Assembly: GCA_958510825.1 (NCBI GenBank)
Contig: OY294050.1
Coordinates: 4,627,340-4,691,339, forward strand
Length of the DNA: 64,000 nt
Direction: 5' to 3'
Origin: Brachypterus glaber
Taxonomy: Eukaryota > Arthropoda > Insecta > Coleoptera > Kateretidae
The stretch's first letter is position 1. Every line of letters starts with the position of its first letter. A model generated the notes under the pieces. The model ran no database searches, had not been told where the DNA came from, and saw only the letters and a list, made by a program, of their open reading frames with translations. A program made the translations under genes and the position numbers. Below are positions 21,101-33,100 of this stretch, piece after piece.

Positions 21101-21336
21101 TGAAAATAGTGTCCAAAACATTGTTAAGTGACCAATAATATTCTCTTACCGTAATAAGTTTCTATCCTTGGAAGCAATCTTTTCCAGTTATTGTATTTGT
21201 TCATAATGTCGTTCAAATCACAAACATAAAAAGATTCATCCTCTTCTATTTCATCCAGCTTTCTTTCCATGAAACTGTACTTATCTTCGGTTGGGCCCAA
21301 AATTTCGATCGTGTTTTCAAAATTTTTCAGTTTCAT
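17645..21336 (-). CDS. Ornithine decarboxylase-like protein lacking several catalytic residues
   Basis: Five exons (21150-21336, 20289-20538, 19140-19270, 18362-18528, 17645-18103), all phases consistent, giving 397 residues and a TAA stop. Fold: alanine-racemase-like PLP barrel then a beta domain, as in eukaryotic ornithine decarboxylase, the cytosolic enzyme making putrescine from ornithine. Retained: the PLP lysine in AVKCN (K65), D84 in GFDCAS, H194 in SFHIGTG, the glycine loop GGGYPG (232-237), E269 and Y372. Changed: the arginine of EPGR is Ser272, the catalytic cysteine of PTCD is Leu343 in GNTLD, and the aspartate of YDH, which contacts the diamine, is lost. The protein ends soon after the fold with no long PEST tail. 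It may be an inactive paralogue, an antizyme-inhibitor-like regulator, or a decarboxylase of other specificity; R277S is also known in vertebrate antizyme inhibitor. An AATAAA lies right after the stop (17637-17642). Confidence 0.88.
18362..18528 (-). CDS. ODC-like exon 4 (His and GGG loop)
   Basis: Encodes VSFHIGTGSQTPSVFIGAIK and NFLDIGGGYPGS. The histidine stacking on PLP and the phosphate-binding glycines are both intact. Acceptor ATATTTTAG, donor GTAAATAG. Confidence 0.93.
18703..18832. mobile_element. Short foldback in ODC-like intron 3
   Basis: Arms CCACAAGCTCGCATAACAAC and inverse GTTGTTATGCGAGCCTGTGG, continuing inward with CAGTACATAA. A half copy with ACAACATAATACATAAGAAT lies near 30720. 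Confidence 0.8.
18919..19055. mobile_element. Short inverted-repeat element in ODC-like intron 3
   Basis: Ends AGGGTCACTTGCACCAA and inverted AGGGCCAATTGCACCAA, about 137 bp. Confidence 0.7.
19140..19270 (-). CDS. ODC-like exon 3
   Basis: Encodes LILRIRFDDEKATFKFGDKY and KELNMNVIG. Acceptor ATTTTTAG, donor GTAAAATT. The arginine that lines the active site in ODC (LRI) is kept. Confidence 0.92.
19416..20247. mobile_element. Inverted-repeat element with TA duplication in ODC-like intron 2
   Basis: Ends GGGGAAAAGTGGGACCCTC perfectly inverted at both sides and flanked by TA, as in Tc1/mariner-type insertions. 832 bp with no transposase frame. Confidence 0.8.
20289..20538 (-). CDS. ODC-like exon 2 (PLP lysine)
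   Basis: Encodes AVKCNNHPMVLATMVNLGLG, then FDCASKGEI, VIFANPTK and MTFDDVSEL, all classic ODC motifs, ending HHPKAK. Acceptor GCTTTTAG, donor GTAAGTTT; phase 1 in, phase 2 out. Confidence 0.93.
21150..21336 (-). CDS. ODC-like exon 1 (start codon)
   Basis: ATG at 21334-21336 in context AAAAATGAAA. Encodes MKLKNFENTIEILGPTEDKY to RIETYY, matching the N-terminal strand of ODC up to the residue before AVKCN. Donor GTAAGAG; leaves in phase 1. Confidence 0.85.
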
Positions 21337-21589
21337 TTTTTAATGGCAGTATCAAATTTGTAATTTTTAAACTAATTATATTGCAAATGTTTACTTGAAA
21401 GCTACGCTTTTTTTTGATAAGTGGGGCTAATAGCTATTAGCTACCTATATATGTATTAGTTGTTAAATAATACAATAAATAGACTGGGGCAGACATAATT
21501 TTTCACAGAAAAATGTAAATAAACAAAAATGAAAAAGAAACCGGATGATGGATTTTTGTAAAGGAAGGTCTGGACGTTACCCTAGTAGA

Positions 21590-21770
21590 AATTTGACGTT
21601 AGAATAACGTTTTTCTAATGTTAGAAAAATGTATAAAAGTACGTTATAAAATATATGCAAATGTCCCGCTTTTAAGCGTTAGAATCAAACGTTAGTTACA
21701 AACGTTAATCTAACGTTAGATTTTTAAGTTAGAAATACGTTATAAGTACGTTTAATTTCTAACTTTCGGA
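21590..21770 (+). repeat. ACGTTA-rich segment upstream of the ODC-like gene
   Basis: Repeated ACGTTA/ACGTTT words (about ten in 180 bp), flanked by AGTAGAAATTT and AAATTTCTACC. About 250 bp upstream of the ODC-like ATG, so it could belong to the promoter or to a small transposon. Confidence 0.4.
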
Positions 21771-22035
21771 CGGGGCGTGGCCAACTAGGAAATTTCTACC
21801 TGCATCATAAAATGGCAGCTGGAGACAAATTTATTCATATAAATAAATCTTAATATATTTTAACAATCATAATATTTTTGAACATAATTTCGTTACATAT
21901 ATTTATACAATAGCCATCTTTTTAGGTGGCCCTAAATATTTTTCCCCAATTGCGAAAATCAAAAATATTCATCAATGGATCTCGAGATCCATAATTTAAC
22001 GTACGTATACTTATAGTGAAGAGATATTATTTTAA

Positions 22036-22339
22036 AAAATCAAACTTTTAGTCATCATTCACTTTATTAATAATTTAGGTTAGTTACCGGTTTCGATTAT
22101 CATCGTCAGACTAGCCAAAAATATATAAAAATACTATATCCATAAAAGGTCAAAAATACTATTACTGTGTTTTACATTTATAAATGTTTCCTTATTATAA
22201 ATGTTTTCTTATGGTTATTTTTGACCTTTTATGGATATTGTATTTTTATATATTTTTGGCTAGTCTGACGATGATAATCGAAACCGGTAACAAACCTAAA
22301 TTATTAATAAAGTGAATGATGACTAAAAGTTTGATTTTC
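22036..22339. mobile_element. Near-perfect foldback upstream of the ODC-like gene
   Basis: Arms of about 130 bp, including ATCAAACTTTTAGTCATC and ACCGGTTTCGATTATCATCG with exact inverses at the right arm. Confidence 0.88.
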
Positions 22340-22885
22340 TAAATATTTTTTTTGTAATATCCTGTTATACTTCAATAAATACGTTTACCTCTCAGAAAAA
22401 CTTTATATTTATATTTAGTTAGTTAATATTTATTTATACATTCAGAATCTTAAAATATTTATCAATTATAGTACAGCGTTGCCAGACTTCAAGTCTCTGG
22501 GTCAAAGCGTTCTTGAAATATCGTAGTGTAAAGTTGTTTTGCAACTTGCTTGCGACTTTAATTTGACCATACCGTTCGTTTTCTTTGTCAATTTTGTTAA
22601 TCCTAATATTGCACAAGTTTTGTAACTTATTTGGGGCTCTCCATGATTCTGTGTATCTATCTTACAATAAATAAATAAATAAATAATTGCTGGTGAACAC
22701 TGCGGCAGTAGGGTATTTCAAAAAACACGATTTTTTGAAAATTTTAGTCCCCCCTAATGTCGTAAAAATACCATGACAAAATTTAAAAATTGGAATAAAA
22801 TTAAAAATTATAATTTTTTTATCACTGTATAAGTATCTGCTATACATGTTAACGTGAAAAATGCAAAAATTAAAATCTGTGCCAA

Positions 22886-23029
22886 GGGAACGTTCAAGTT
22901 ATTACGTAACGCTCCTGGGGGGGGGTCATTTTGGAGTGTTAATGGTTAATGGTATAGGAAAATAGCGTTACAAGGGGGGGGGTCCAAAATGATCAAAATT
23001 TGCGTTACGTAATACTTGAACGTTCCTCC
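22886..23029. mobile_element. Short inverted-repeat element with G-rich inner arms
   Basis: Ends GGGAACGTTCAAGTTATTAC and inverted GGGAGGAACGTTCAAGTATT, then G runs at 22915-22926 and 22973-22982. Confidence 0.75.
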
Positions 23030-23039
23030 CCAAGGTTCA

Positions 23040-26000
23040 GCTTAAACAAACGAAATTTGGTACATTTAAAAATAATAATATTGTTTTTTTTTATTAGCCC
23101 ACTCCCACTTCATTTTAAAACTGAAAAAAAAATAAAATATTTTTTTTCCAATTTTAATATAATAATATTATTTGAATTTTGGCACCGGTTTATATTTTGC
23201 AATTTGGCACAAACTTTGGATATGGTATTTTTACCGACGGGGGGAGGGGGGGATTAAACATTTTTCTCGGTGGATAAATCAAACAAACGTTATAAAAAAC
23301 TTTGACTTCGGGTTCTAAACCCGGTCTAACCGTATTGATGGGTGCTGATGGTTAATGGCTGCGCAAACAAACATTGTTTTGCTCCAGTCTAACAATACTA
23401 ATAAAAAAGTGTACCTACCTATAATTATTATTTTTACTATAATTCTAATATTTAATATTTTTATTTACTATTTTATAGAAATATGGGTACGTCTAGACGA
23501 AAATAAACTGCAATAAAAACAATTTTGATTTTTTGTTATTTTTAGATTTCCAAATTTTTTTATTATTAAAAAATTGACAAAATATACCCGGTGTGTCATA
23601 TGGCATATATTACAGGGAATCAGAAAACATAAAAAAACTGACAAAGGAACATAATATAACATATTATGTCCGGAAATAAGTGATAAGGGAGCTACGGCCC
23701 TTCGAAGATGGGCATGTTAAATGGGGAACAAAATAAGCACCAATAAAACTTTAATTCTGCATCATCATTTAAAACTAAGCAAAAAAGTATTCTTTACCGA
23801 AATACCCAAATTTAATATTAAAGGAGTAATATCCCATTAAAAAGTAACATTTTACTTTTTCTTAATTGCTTTTTTTAACGGTTGCTCCTACAGTGTTACA
23901 CTATATGACATTTTTTATGTATGTACTAAAGGAATCTATATTTTTCACTCAAAATCCAAAAAAAATACACAAAAAAGTTTGGGGCAAAAATGTGTTAATC
24001 TGCACATTTTGTCACGCCTCTGGATAGATTCAAAAAAATAAACTAAGATAAACTAATTGCTCCTATTTATACATGCAAAACCTCGTCGCTTTATCCCAAA
24101 GGGTACCAGAGTTATTAATTAAAAAACATATTTTTAGTACAATTTTAAAGGGTCGTAACTCTCTTTAGTTTCCGAATCTATGTTCCTGTTCTGCTTTTTC
24201 ATGTTTTGTGATGTAGAATCATTCCTTTTAATATATGCCATAAGACTGCAAACACCGTGTATATTTGTTTCGCCACGGGCCCTTATAAGGCTATACGAGT
24301 TGCTATATATTTTTTTCGTTTCTGATAGGTTAAAAAAAAAAAAAATCAAAGCCTAAAATTTAGAAAATTGCATTACGTAATAATTAAACGGTTTCTTAGA
24401 CCATTTTTCGCGGATTTACTCATTTACTTGAATATTAAAAAATAATAATTAAAAAAACGCGAAATATCGTAAAGTATTCATTTTTTTTATCATTTTGTAG
24501 TAATTAGGAGATAAAAAACTAAAATATACATATATAAAAGTTTATTTCGTGGAATTCTGTAATTTTTCTGGCGAAATTAAAGTAAAATTCTATTAAAAAA
24601 ATATTTTCCCCTATAATTAATTTTTACAAAATATAACGAAAAAAAAAAAATGCTAAAAAATTTAATAAATTTTATGAATGTTTAACCCCCCTTTGGCCCA
24701 CCCTAGTTTATACAAAAAATAATCCCAGCTGAATAAGTTACCTACGATCTTCAGCTCAATGCATTTACGAGTTATCCAAGCATGTGGAATAACTTTTTAT
24801 ATTTAATCTTTATATCGTCATCTAAAGGCTCTAACGGTCTAACTCCAAAACGTCATATTTTTCAGAAGACGTAAAAAACGATTTAAAAGTTAATTATAGC
24901 AATTTAGAACTTTAAAACTAGCTTGTTCACAGGTAAAAATGTTTGAAATGTGTTAATGTATTTAAAACTTTTCATTGTTATCTATTTTATATAAATTATT
25001 TGAAAATTAAATTTTAACCACAGAATCTAAATTCACTAATGTTCTAACTCCAAACTATCGCGTAATATTATTACAAAAAAATTATATTTTTATATTTAAT
25101 ATATAATATTACTACTAGGTAGGCATAATATATATACCTAGATAATATTAATATTATAAAATTTATACATTATAAAACCTTCATAAAAATAATTAAATCC
25201 CATGAGAAAAAAATATATTTTATTTTGTAACGTTATGTTATAATAAAAATATAATAATTATTAAGCAACATTCAAAACTTAAATACCTTATTTAGATTTT
25301 TGTGGTCAATATTATTAAAATCTAATATTATTAAACAATCAAATATTATCTAACTAAATTCTAATGTATATTATTATACATAATTATGTATGTATCATAA
25401 ATGTTTGCTGCATATTTTTTTATGTTTTTTGGATTTAGTTAAGTATTTATTATTATAAAAAAGATTTAAGTTATAATTATTTTAGTTTTTTTTTTCTGAA
25501 ATAGAAACTTAAACATAGGGTATAAACGGGATCCCCTGTTGTCGAGAAATAGTTTGACATTAGTGACAGTTCTCATTTAATTGTTTTCTCACAATCATAT
25601 GATGGAGTTAGACACTCAGCGACTTAAAATATTTACATTTTTGCATTTTTTGAGGCTGATATTGGTTTAATGCAACTTTTTTTTTTTGAAGTACGTTGGT
25701 AATCAGATAATGAAGCAAATTTGATTAAAATTTAATTTTTGAAAAACTTGGAGTTAGACAACTAGAGCCTTTAGTGGACGATATGCTTTTTCGTATAGAG
25801 ATTATTTACTTTGATTTATTTTGTCGTCCAGCGTACCTGCGTGTTTTTACTCTTTTAATATATTAATAATTATTAATAATAATTATAATTAATTAATGTC
25901 TAGAAATAGTAGAAAAACACAGAAAAACAACATGATGTATAAAAATTTTCCTATTTATTTTTTAATTTTAATTTGTACATTTTTTACAGTTTAATAATAA

Positions 26001-26500
26001 TAGTCATAAGTTATGACACAGATATCAGTACTTACTGGGCTAAAATCAATGTACAGAGGATACATTTTAGTTTTTAGTTGGCAAAACTGCAAAGTTTCGC
26101 TGATACATTTGGTTACATTCAATTTGAACAATAATTTAGAAAATTTACAACCCTAAAAATAATTTACATACAATATCTACAATTTAAATAATTTATATAC
26201 CGTGAGGTAGGGTAACATTGATTGCATGAGTTTACTTTGCTATCACATATAAAATATTTTACAGGGTTATGTAGACGTATTATTTTTTAATAATAAAACT
26301 TCTAAATCACCACGTACATAATATATTTTATATGTAATTATCAAAGTCAACTCATACAATCAACGTCATCCCATTCTGCGGTACCATTTATTTATAATAT
26401 GTATAAAAGTTAAAATGTTCAGAGAACAAGGATTCTTTTTATGGCTAAAAATGGCAGGCAAAATTTATTTACTACCTATGTGAGCATTTCAAGAATTGAT
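23040..26500. other. Intergenic stretch between ODC-like gene and ds, nothing recognised
   Basis: Very AT-rich sequence without a plausible coding frame or multi-copy repeat that I could identify. Its right part may belong to the ds 3' UTR. Confidence 0.4.
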
Positions 26501-26501
26501 A

Positions 26502-26632
26502 TACAGGGTGTTATATACTCGCGTACCTTCTACTTGCAAGAAACTAAAAATTATGTATTTTATACAGTTTTTAAAACATGTTTTTAAAGCATTTATATTA
26601 AGATGTTACGGGTAACCCTGTATAATATATTT
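26502..26632. mobile_element. Possible short element with TACAGGGT ends
   Basis: Ends TACAGGGTGTTA and inverted TACAGGGTTACC, a common end type of small insect elements. Short termini only, so weakly supported. Confidence 0.45.
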
Positions 26633-27068
26633 ACAAGTATGATACAAAAAATCAATTTAAAAAATATACATCTAGAGGCAAGTGTCTATACCGATTTGTA
26701 CGTAATAATTTTTGTCTTTTTTTCTAGCTATACTTAATTTTACGAAGGCAAGTCTTTATAGTCTTTATAAAGTCTATAGACTCTCTAGATGTATCTACAA
26801 TGCATTATATGTAGACAACTTTTTCGTCAAAAAGAAAACGGTTCGTTTTTAAAAAAAATACGCAAAAAATCAAGTTAGAAACCTTATTTGTGAACTTTAT
26901 ATAGTTCGTTGCGCTTTAAAAAAAAAACAGTTCATCGAAAGAAAGATCAAAAACCATTTTCTGTCTATGGTGGCAAAAGTTGTCTACATAAAAAATGCGT
27001 TATAAAGTCAGTCTTAAAAGAAGAAATATAATATCTAGTATGGTCTATATATGTTACACAGCCAACCA

Positions 27069-27430
27069 CCCTAGCCAAAATTTTCAGTACTTAAAAACTG
27101 CTACTACATTTTTTCATAAAAACTTCTCCTGGTGTAGTATATAAATCTATAAAGAAATTTTGCACTGCTTTACTACAAAATTTTCCAAAATCAATGAGGA
27201 AATCCCTACCAAAATGACATGTAGCTGGTATTTTATTTACGCTTATTTGCGATCATCAGTGCCATATTTTAGTTTGGTGGCTTTCGCATCGATCGATGAA
27301 AAGTCTTCTTATTAAATCAAAATGTTACTATAGTGAGAGCATACAATTGGTGGCGCTATCTAATGTTGCACAAAGGTACTACATTTGATGGTAGTTAGTA
27401 TATAAATACTGAACATTTCGGCTAGAGCTT
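27069..27430. mobile_element. Inverted-repeat element in the presumed ds 3' UTR
   Basis: The left end CCTAGCCAAAATTTTCAGTA and the reverse complement of the right end, CTAGCCGAAATGTTCAGTAT, are imperfect inverted termini. The element sits about 20 bp downstream of the ds stop codon. A related sequence occurs at 47318-47545. A candidate AATAAA for ds (27232-27237 on the minus strand) lies inside the element. Confidence 0.6.
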
Positions 27431-27451
27431 TAATATTTCAACACTAAAAGT

Positions 27452-30119
27452 TCATATTCTAAGTTCTGTGTCAACAACAGTCTTGTTTCTAGTTTGGTTT
27501 GGCTGTCTCGCCATTACGTGGTGCGCCGTTGGCAATCCCGGCGTCACCATGGGCGAAATCGAAGGCGACTTGGTAGCCAGAGGCGACAAAGAGGGCGAGA
27601 AACTTGGTGACATCGCAGCAGAATTGGTGAAAGTGGAACACGATGATTCGTGATTTATTGGTGATCTGGGTAGAATCACCAGGTTGTGACCCCCAGGTCC
27701 ACCCCTAGAGCTTAAAACTGGCATAGGAATCGCCCTAGGTGCTGCACTAGTGATCATAGGGGGCGGAAGGGCTTTAGCAGTAGCAGCGGAGTTTTTACTC
27801 TTAATACTGGAGGTTCCACTAGCTCCACTGTGAACTGAAACAGTGTCGTCTTTCAGACGAGCTATTTCGGAAAAGACGTGAGCTAGAGGTTGGTATTGGG
27901 GTCCCCAGTCTAGCAGATAGTCCCAGTTATAACTTCCAGCAAGTTCTTCCTCGCTATGGACTATGGAACTTAGAGAACCGTTCATAGAAGGCTGATGATT
28001 GACGTTTTTAACCTCTCCATAACCTCCTATGGCCATAACTTGCTCCATTGTTGGACCTAGTGCTGAATTGGAAACAGTTCCTTCGTCGGCTGAACTAGCT
28101 CTATCACTTCCTGCTACGTCGCTTAGTTTCGCGTAAAAATTGGAGATGTCGTTCTCAGAAGTACCAGCTCCATCAAAGATGTGAAGGTTTTCCAGAGGTA
28201 CCGATTGGTGATGGTGGAGGGAGTCTTTACTACTTCCTGCCCTAGGGTCGGAACATAACCTTGAAGCTACTTGTGGTATCGCAGTACTGTTATTGTTAAT
28301 AATTCCTAACCTAGCTAAATATTCTTGAGTATTTCTCACTGATATATCCGAGAGGTTATCCCCATCGTTTTGTCTATGTATTCCAGAATCTCTTTGAAGA
28401 GGACCTTCGTTTATCATCCTTATTTCTTCGTCTTCGCCATCTTCACCGTCTTCTGCAGATCCCCTGCCACTAGATCCGGATTGTTCCGAACCGGACAACT
28501 CCGAAGTTGTGGCTGCTCCGGAGTTTGAACTAGCTGCGTGACCTGCACCTCCGTACGGAGGAATTTCATCGTATTTTGGAGGAGCGAATTGATTGTTAAC
28601 TCCAACTCCCACTACCCCTACTCCTCCTCGGATGGGAATCGTGTCGAAAGAACTGGGATCTACGTAGTTATTCGATGGAGAGACTGATTCGTTGAGGTTT
28701 GGTTTGTTGATTTTCTTTTGACGTTTGTTCCTCATATGGAGAAACACGAATATAGCTCCGAAGGAAATTATTAGCAGAATTATTGAAATTAAAAGTCCTA
28801 GAGCCCAGTCGGCAATTCCACCATTTTGGGCTGAAACCGTAGAATTTCCATCACTGTTTATAGCAAGATTGGTTCCCGGATCAGCTAGTGGATCAAGAGT
28901 TATTTCCACAACTGTCATATTGGTTAAAGATCCCTGCCTTCCAGAGCTAGCTGTCACCACAAGACTGACCTCCCTGCCAATATCACTGTTTGAAAACTTC
29001 TTTTTTATCAAAACAGCACCAGTAGTTCTATTAATTTTGAAATAGGAATTTTGGGTTGTGAGTTGGTACACTATTCTACCATCTGGCCCTTTGTCTTTAT
29101 CCGTGGCTACCACGTGACCAATTAGATAGCCAGTAGGAAGATTTACTGAAGTTGCAAGGATGAATTTGTAAGTTCTTTCGGTGAATTGAGGATGGAATTC
29201 ATCTTTGCCTTCTACCTCAATTCTGACTTTTACTGTTGAAAATTTTCCTCCAAAATCTAGAGCTTTAATCATAAATAAATAACGGTTTTTCTGCTCGTAG
29301 TCGAAAACAGCATTTGTAGTTACAACTCCTGTATTAGAATCTATGTGAAATAGTTTCCAAGAATCATCCGAATTATAATTATTTGAAGCTTCAATGGAGT
29401 AGTTCAGTTGTCCATATAAACCTTTGTCGAAATCTGTAGCGTGTGCTGTAAAAACCGCAGTGTTGGTTGGTTCGTTTTCGCCTACGTACTCTAGATATTC
29501 CGAGACAGGGAATTTGGGTTCGTTATCATTTACATCCTCGAGGATCACTTGAAAAGTGTTTAAGGTACAGAGGGTTAGTTCTCCTTTATCACAGGCTCTT
29601 ATTACGAAGCTGTATTGAGTGGTTCCATCATCGTAGTCGAGAGAATTATTTACGAATAGAATTCCGGTGTTTGGATCAAGTTTAAACATGTTATCGTCAT
29701 TTCCGGAGCTTATATCAAAGGTTATATCCGAATTTAGAGTTCGGGCAGTGTCCGCATCTGTAGCCTCAAATTTGTGGATTGAAGTTCCAACTGTAGTTCC
29801 CTCGCTTATAGTGACATCACTATCTATTTGCTTGAAAACTGGAGCATTGTCATTGACATCTTCAACGGTTACTACGATGTTGACTATACTGGAGTTGTAA
29901 GCGAAGGTATCTGTGGTTAACTTCAGGTTGTATGTTTCGATTGTTTCTCGGTCCAGAGTTTTGGTGAGGATCAAGATGCCCGAGGGGTTGGAGATTTCGA
30001 AAGCGCCCTCATCGTTGCCATCTATGATTCTGTAGTTGGATCCGTGTTTTGTTCCATGGCTAGTTTTGGATAGGTGGAGGAGTGCTGTGCCTTTGGTTGC
30101 GTTTTCTGCCACGCTGATC
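27452..30119 (-). CDS. ds: ds exon H (last repeats, membrane helix, cytoplasmic domain, stop)
   Basis: 2,668 bp. Last ectodomain repeats with VEDVNDNAPVF and LEDVNDNEPKF plus the weak boundary GKDEFHPQF, then the membrane helix at 28736-28807 followed by HMRNKRQKK. The cytoplasmic part has acidic and Ser-rich stretches (GEDGEDEEIR), EYLARLGI, the DYLLDWGPQYQPL motif, and ends RNKTVVDTELRI. Confidence 0.95.
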
Positions 30120-33100
30120 CTGAAAAAATAGAAATAGTTTTAGAAAAACTCTAAATTTAACCTTAGTTAGATAATAATAAAATTATACATAAATTTTTTC
30201 TTTTACTTTTAGGTTTTATAACCATTTTAAACCTGATTCATATCATTACCTGTAGATATTTTTATTTCCAGACGGGAAATATGCAGAATCTCCATTCACT
30301 TTAACTCTGACTGTGGCCAAAGAAAACAAAGATGGCGTCCCTCCATCCGAAGCATTAACTGTAATCTGGACGTCTTGATTGAGATTCGAAATGTTGGAGA
30401 GAAAAGCCCTCAATATTCCGTCTTTCTTTCCGATGGAAAAACCGGGAAGGGGGTTGACCAAGGAGTACTCGATTTTTGCGTTTTCCTCGATATCGGCGTC
30501 GGTAGCGTTTACGGTGAGTATGTCGAGAACTTGGGATGAATGCACATCTGAAAATAAGAAATATTGATTCAAATATATTTAGTTACACATGTTATTTCCC
30601 CACACTTTATACTATTGTTTATACGACGCGTTATAAAGGTTGCCTATAATGAACGAATACCTGTCAATATATCAGAACCAACCTTCGCCCAGGTAAGGGC
30701 ATATCCACAGGCTCCCATAACAACATAATACATAAGAATGCGATGCCGTGTCGGCTATAGTTATGTTTTAAGTATAGTTTATAATAATTATTACCAGTGT
30801 AATCCGCCAAATACCTTTCTCATTACCTTCGTGTGCATCGAGATTCATCCAGCTAATAAAACCCTTGCTTTTATTTCCTTTGAGATTCATAAGTATAAAA
30901 ATACAACACACACAAAACTTATTTTTAAAATATTTTTTTGGGGACAATTAGAGCTGTATTTTCCGTTAATAAATATAATAAAATATTATCTTACCTGGAA
31001 AGTATCCTTGATAAGCAATATGTGAAAACTGTGGAGCATTATCATTGACATCCTTAACTTTAATAGTTAGCGTAGTCTGAGCAGAATGAGCGGTATCTGA
31101 CGCCTCAATTTTCAGCTGAAACTCCTGAATACTCTCAAAATCCAACGGTTTTTTCAGTATAACCTTCGCACTGTACCTATCGATACTGAAATAATCCATG
31201 TACTCCTTGATATTCTCGTAGGGAAAGCTATATGTTAACGGCGGGTTAGTGTCCACATCATTCGCAGTTACTGTAGTCAGTACCGTACCTACAGGAACAT
31301 CTTCCCGCACGGTTATGATACTGTGAGGTGGAAAAGTGGGCTGATTATCATTAACGTCTACAACGTTAATTCGTATCCTGGTAGTACCAGTCATTTGGGG
31401 AACTCCTTCGTCCGTTGCTATAACCGTTAATCTGTAATTATCCCTGATTTCTCTGTCGAGGACTATGTTTGTCTTCAGGATTCCGCTGAAAGCAGGTTCT
31501 ATTTTGAAAGCGTTGTCATGGTTACCATCCACAATGTGGTAGAGTATCCTGGAGTTTTGTCCTTCGTCGGCGTCGAATGCTACTACCTGGAGCACGAACG
31601 CGCCCTTTTTGTTGCCTTCCCAAACGGCAACGTTGTATTGAGGTTGAGTGAATTTGGGCGCGTTATCGTTTTCGTCCTTTATTTTTATCCTTACTTCACA
31701 GAAACCGTGTAAATTTGGAGAACCTTCCGTTTTTGCCTCCACGACTAGAGTTATTTCGTGATGTAGTTCGTAATCCAGAAATTTTGAGTCTCTTACTTGA
31801 ATCATTCCACTTTCGGAATTTATAACGAATATATTGTCCTCATTGCCATTCCCGAAGGAATAGATAATTCTCTGTCTCCTTCCATCTGTTCTGACTGCTG
31901 AAACCTGGACTATATCCCGAAATTGCATGATATTTTCTGAAATGGTAACCTCGTATGTCTCGTTTTGGAACCTCAACTGAGGAGAACTCTCTGGGATTTC
32001 TCCTACGATAACTTCGACCAATCCGAAGGAACTTTTTGGAGGGTTTCCTTTATCGGTAGCGACAACATTTAAATATATAACCTTTCCGGTTTCACTCGCT
32101 AGCGTTTGCGTGGCTGTGAGTATACCAGTGTTTGGATTTATCCGAAACTTTCCAAAATTATCGTTATTTTTAATACTGTAAACTATCTCAGAATTTGTAC
32201 CTAAATCAAAATCGTTAGCCTGTACTTTAAGAATGGTCTGTCCAGGTTGTATATAAGGAGCAACCTTCTCTTTGAAAGGATAACTAATAAAAATAGGTTT
32301 GTTGTCGTTAATATCGTCCACTCGGATAGTCACTGGTACTTTGGCAGATCTGGCGTTATATTTACCGCCATCTGTGGCCACTACTAGAAAGTTATATTCA
32401 CTCTGTCTTTCTCTATCGAAAAGCCCAGCCGTTGTGATTATTCCGGACTTATTGTCTATCCTAAATAACCAATGACTTTCGTTTGACAAGGAATATACTA
32501 TTCTCCCGTTTATCCCTTGGTCCAAGTCTGTAGCGTGTACCCTAAGTATTGACGTGTCTATGGGAATATCTTCAAGAATAGTACTGCTGTATTTTAGCAA
32601 ATCAAATTTTGGATCATTATCATTTTCGTCGTCTACATAAACTGAAATGTTACATACGCCCGTCATTGAAGGCATACCCCTATCTTGCGCCGTAATTAGG
32701 AGTTGATACCTAGCATATATTTCTCTGTCTAAAGGTCTGGCAGTTAGCTCCCCAGTTTTAGCGTCAATGCTAAACTTATTTTTGACGTTTCCTTTCGTTA
32801 TTTCGTAGGTTATTTCACCGTTTCGGCCGATATCCAGGTCTCTAGCTACTACAGTATGTATAACATTGGTATCACTGTTTTCTGGAACAGTTAATCTGTA
32901 ACAGGAGCCAATTTGAAAAGTGGGAGGATGATCGTTAACGTCGGATAACGTTATATAAACTGTAGCAACGTCAAAAAGGCTGTAAGATTGAGAAATCGAG
33001 TCTACTGTGTATATTGGTAAAATATATTCAGGAGTTGTTTCTCTGTCTAAATTCTTCTTCGTCGTAACCCTTCCATTTGCATTTACTTCAAAGGTATCAT

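Noticed and set aside
27468..29900. Plus-strand open frames opposite ds exon H
   Set aside because: They are antisense shadows of the conserved cadherin coding sequence.
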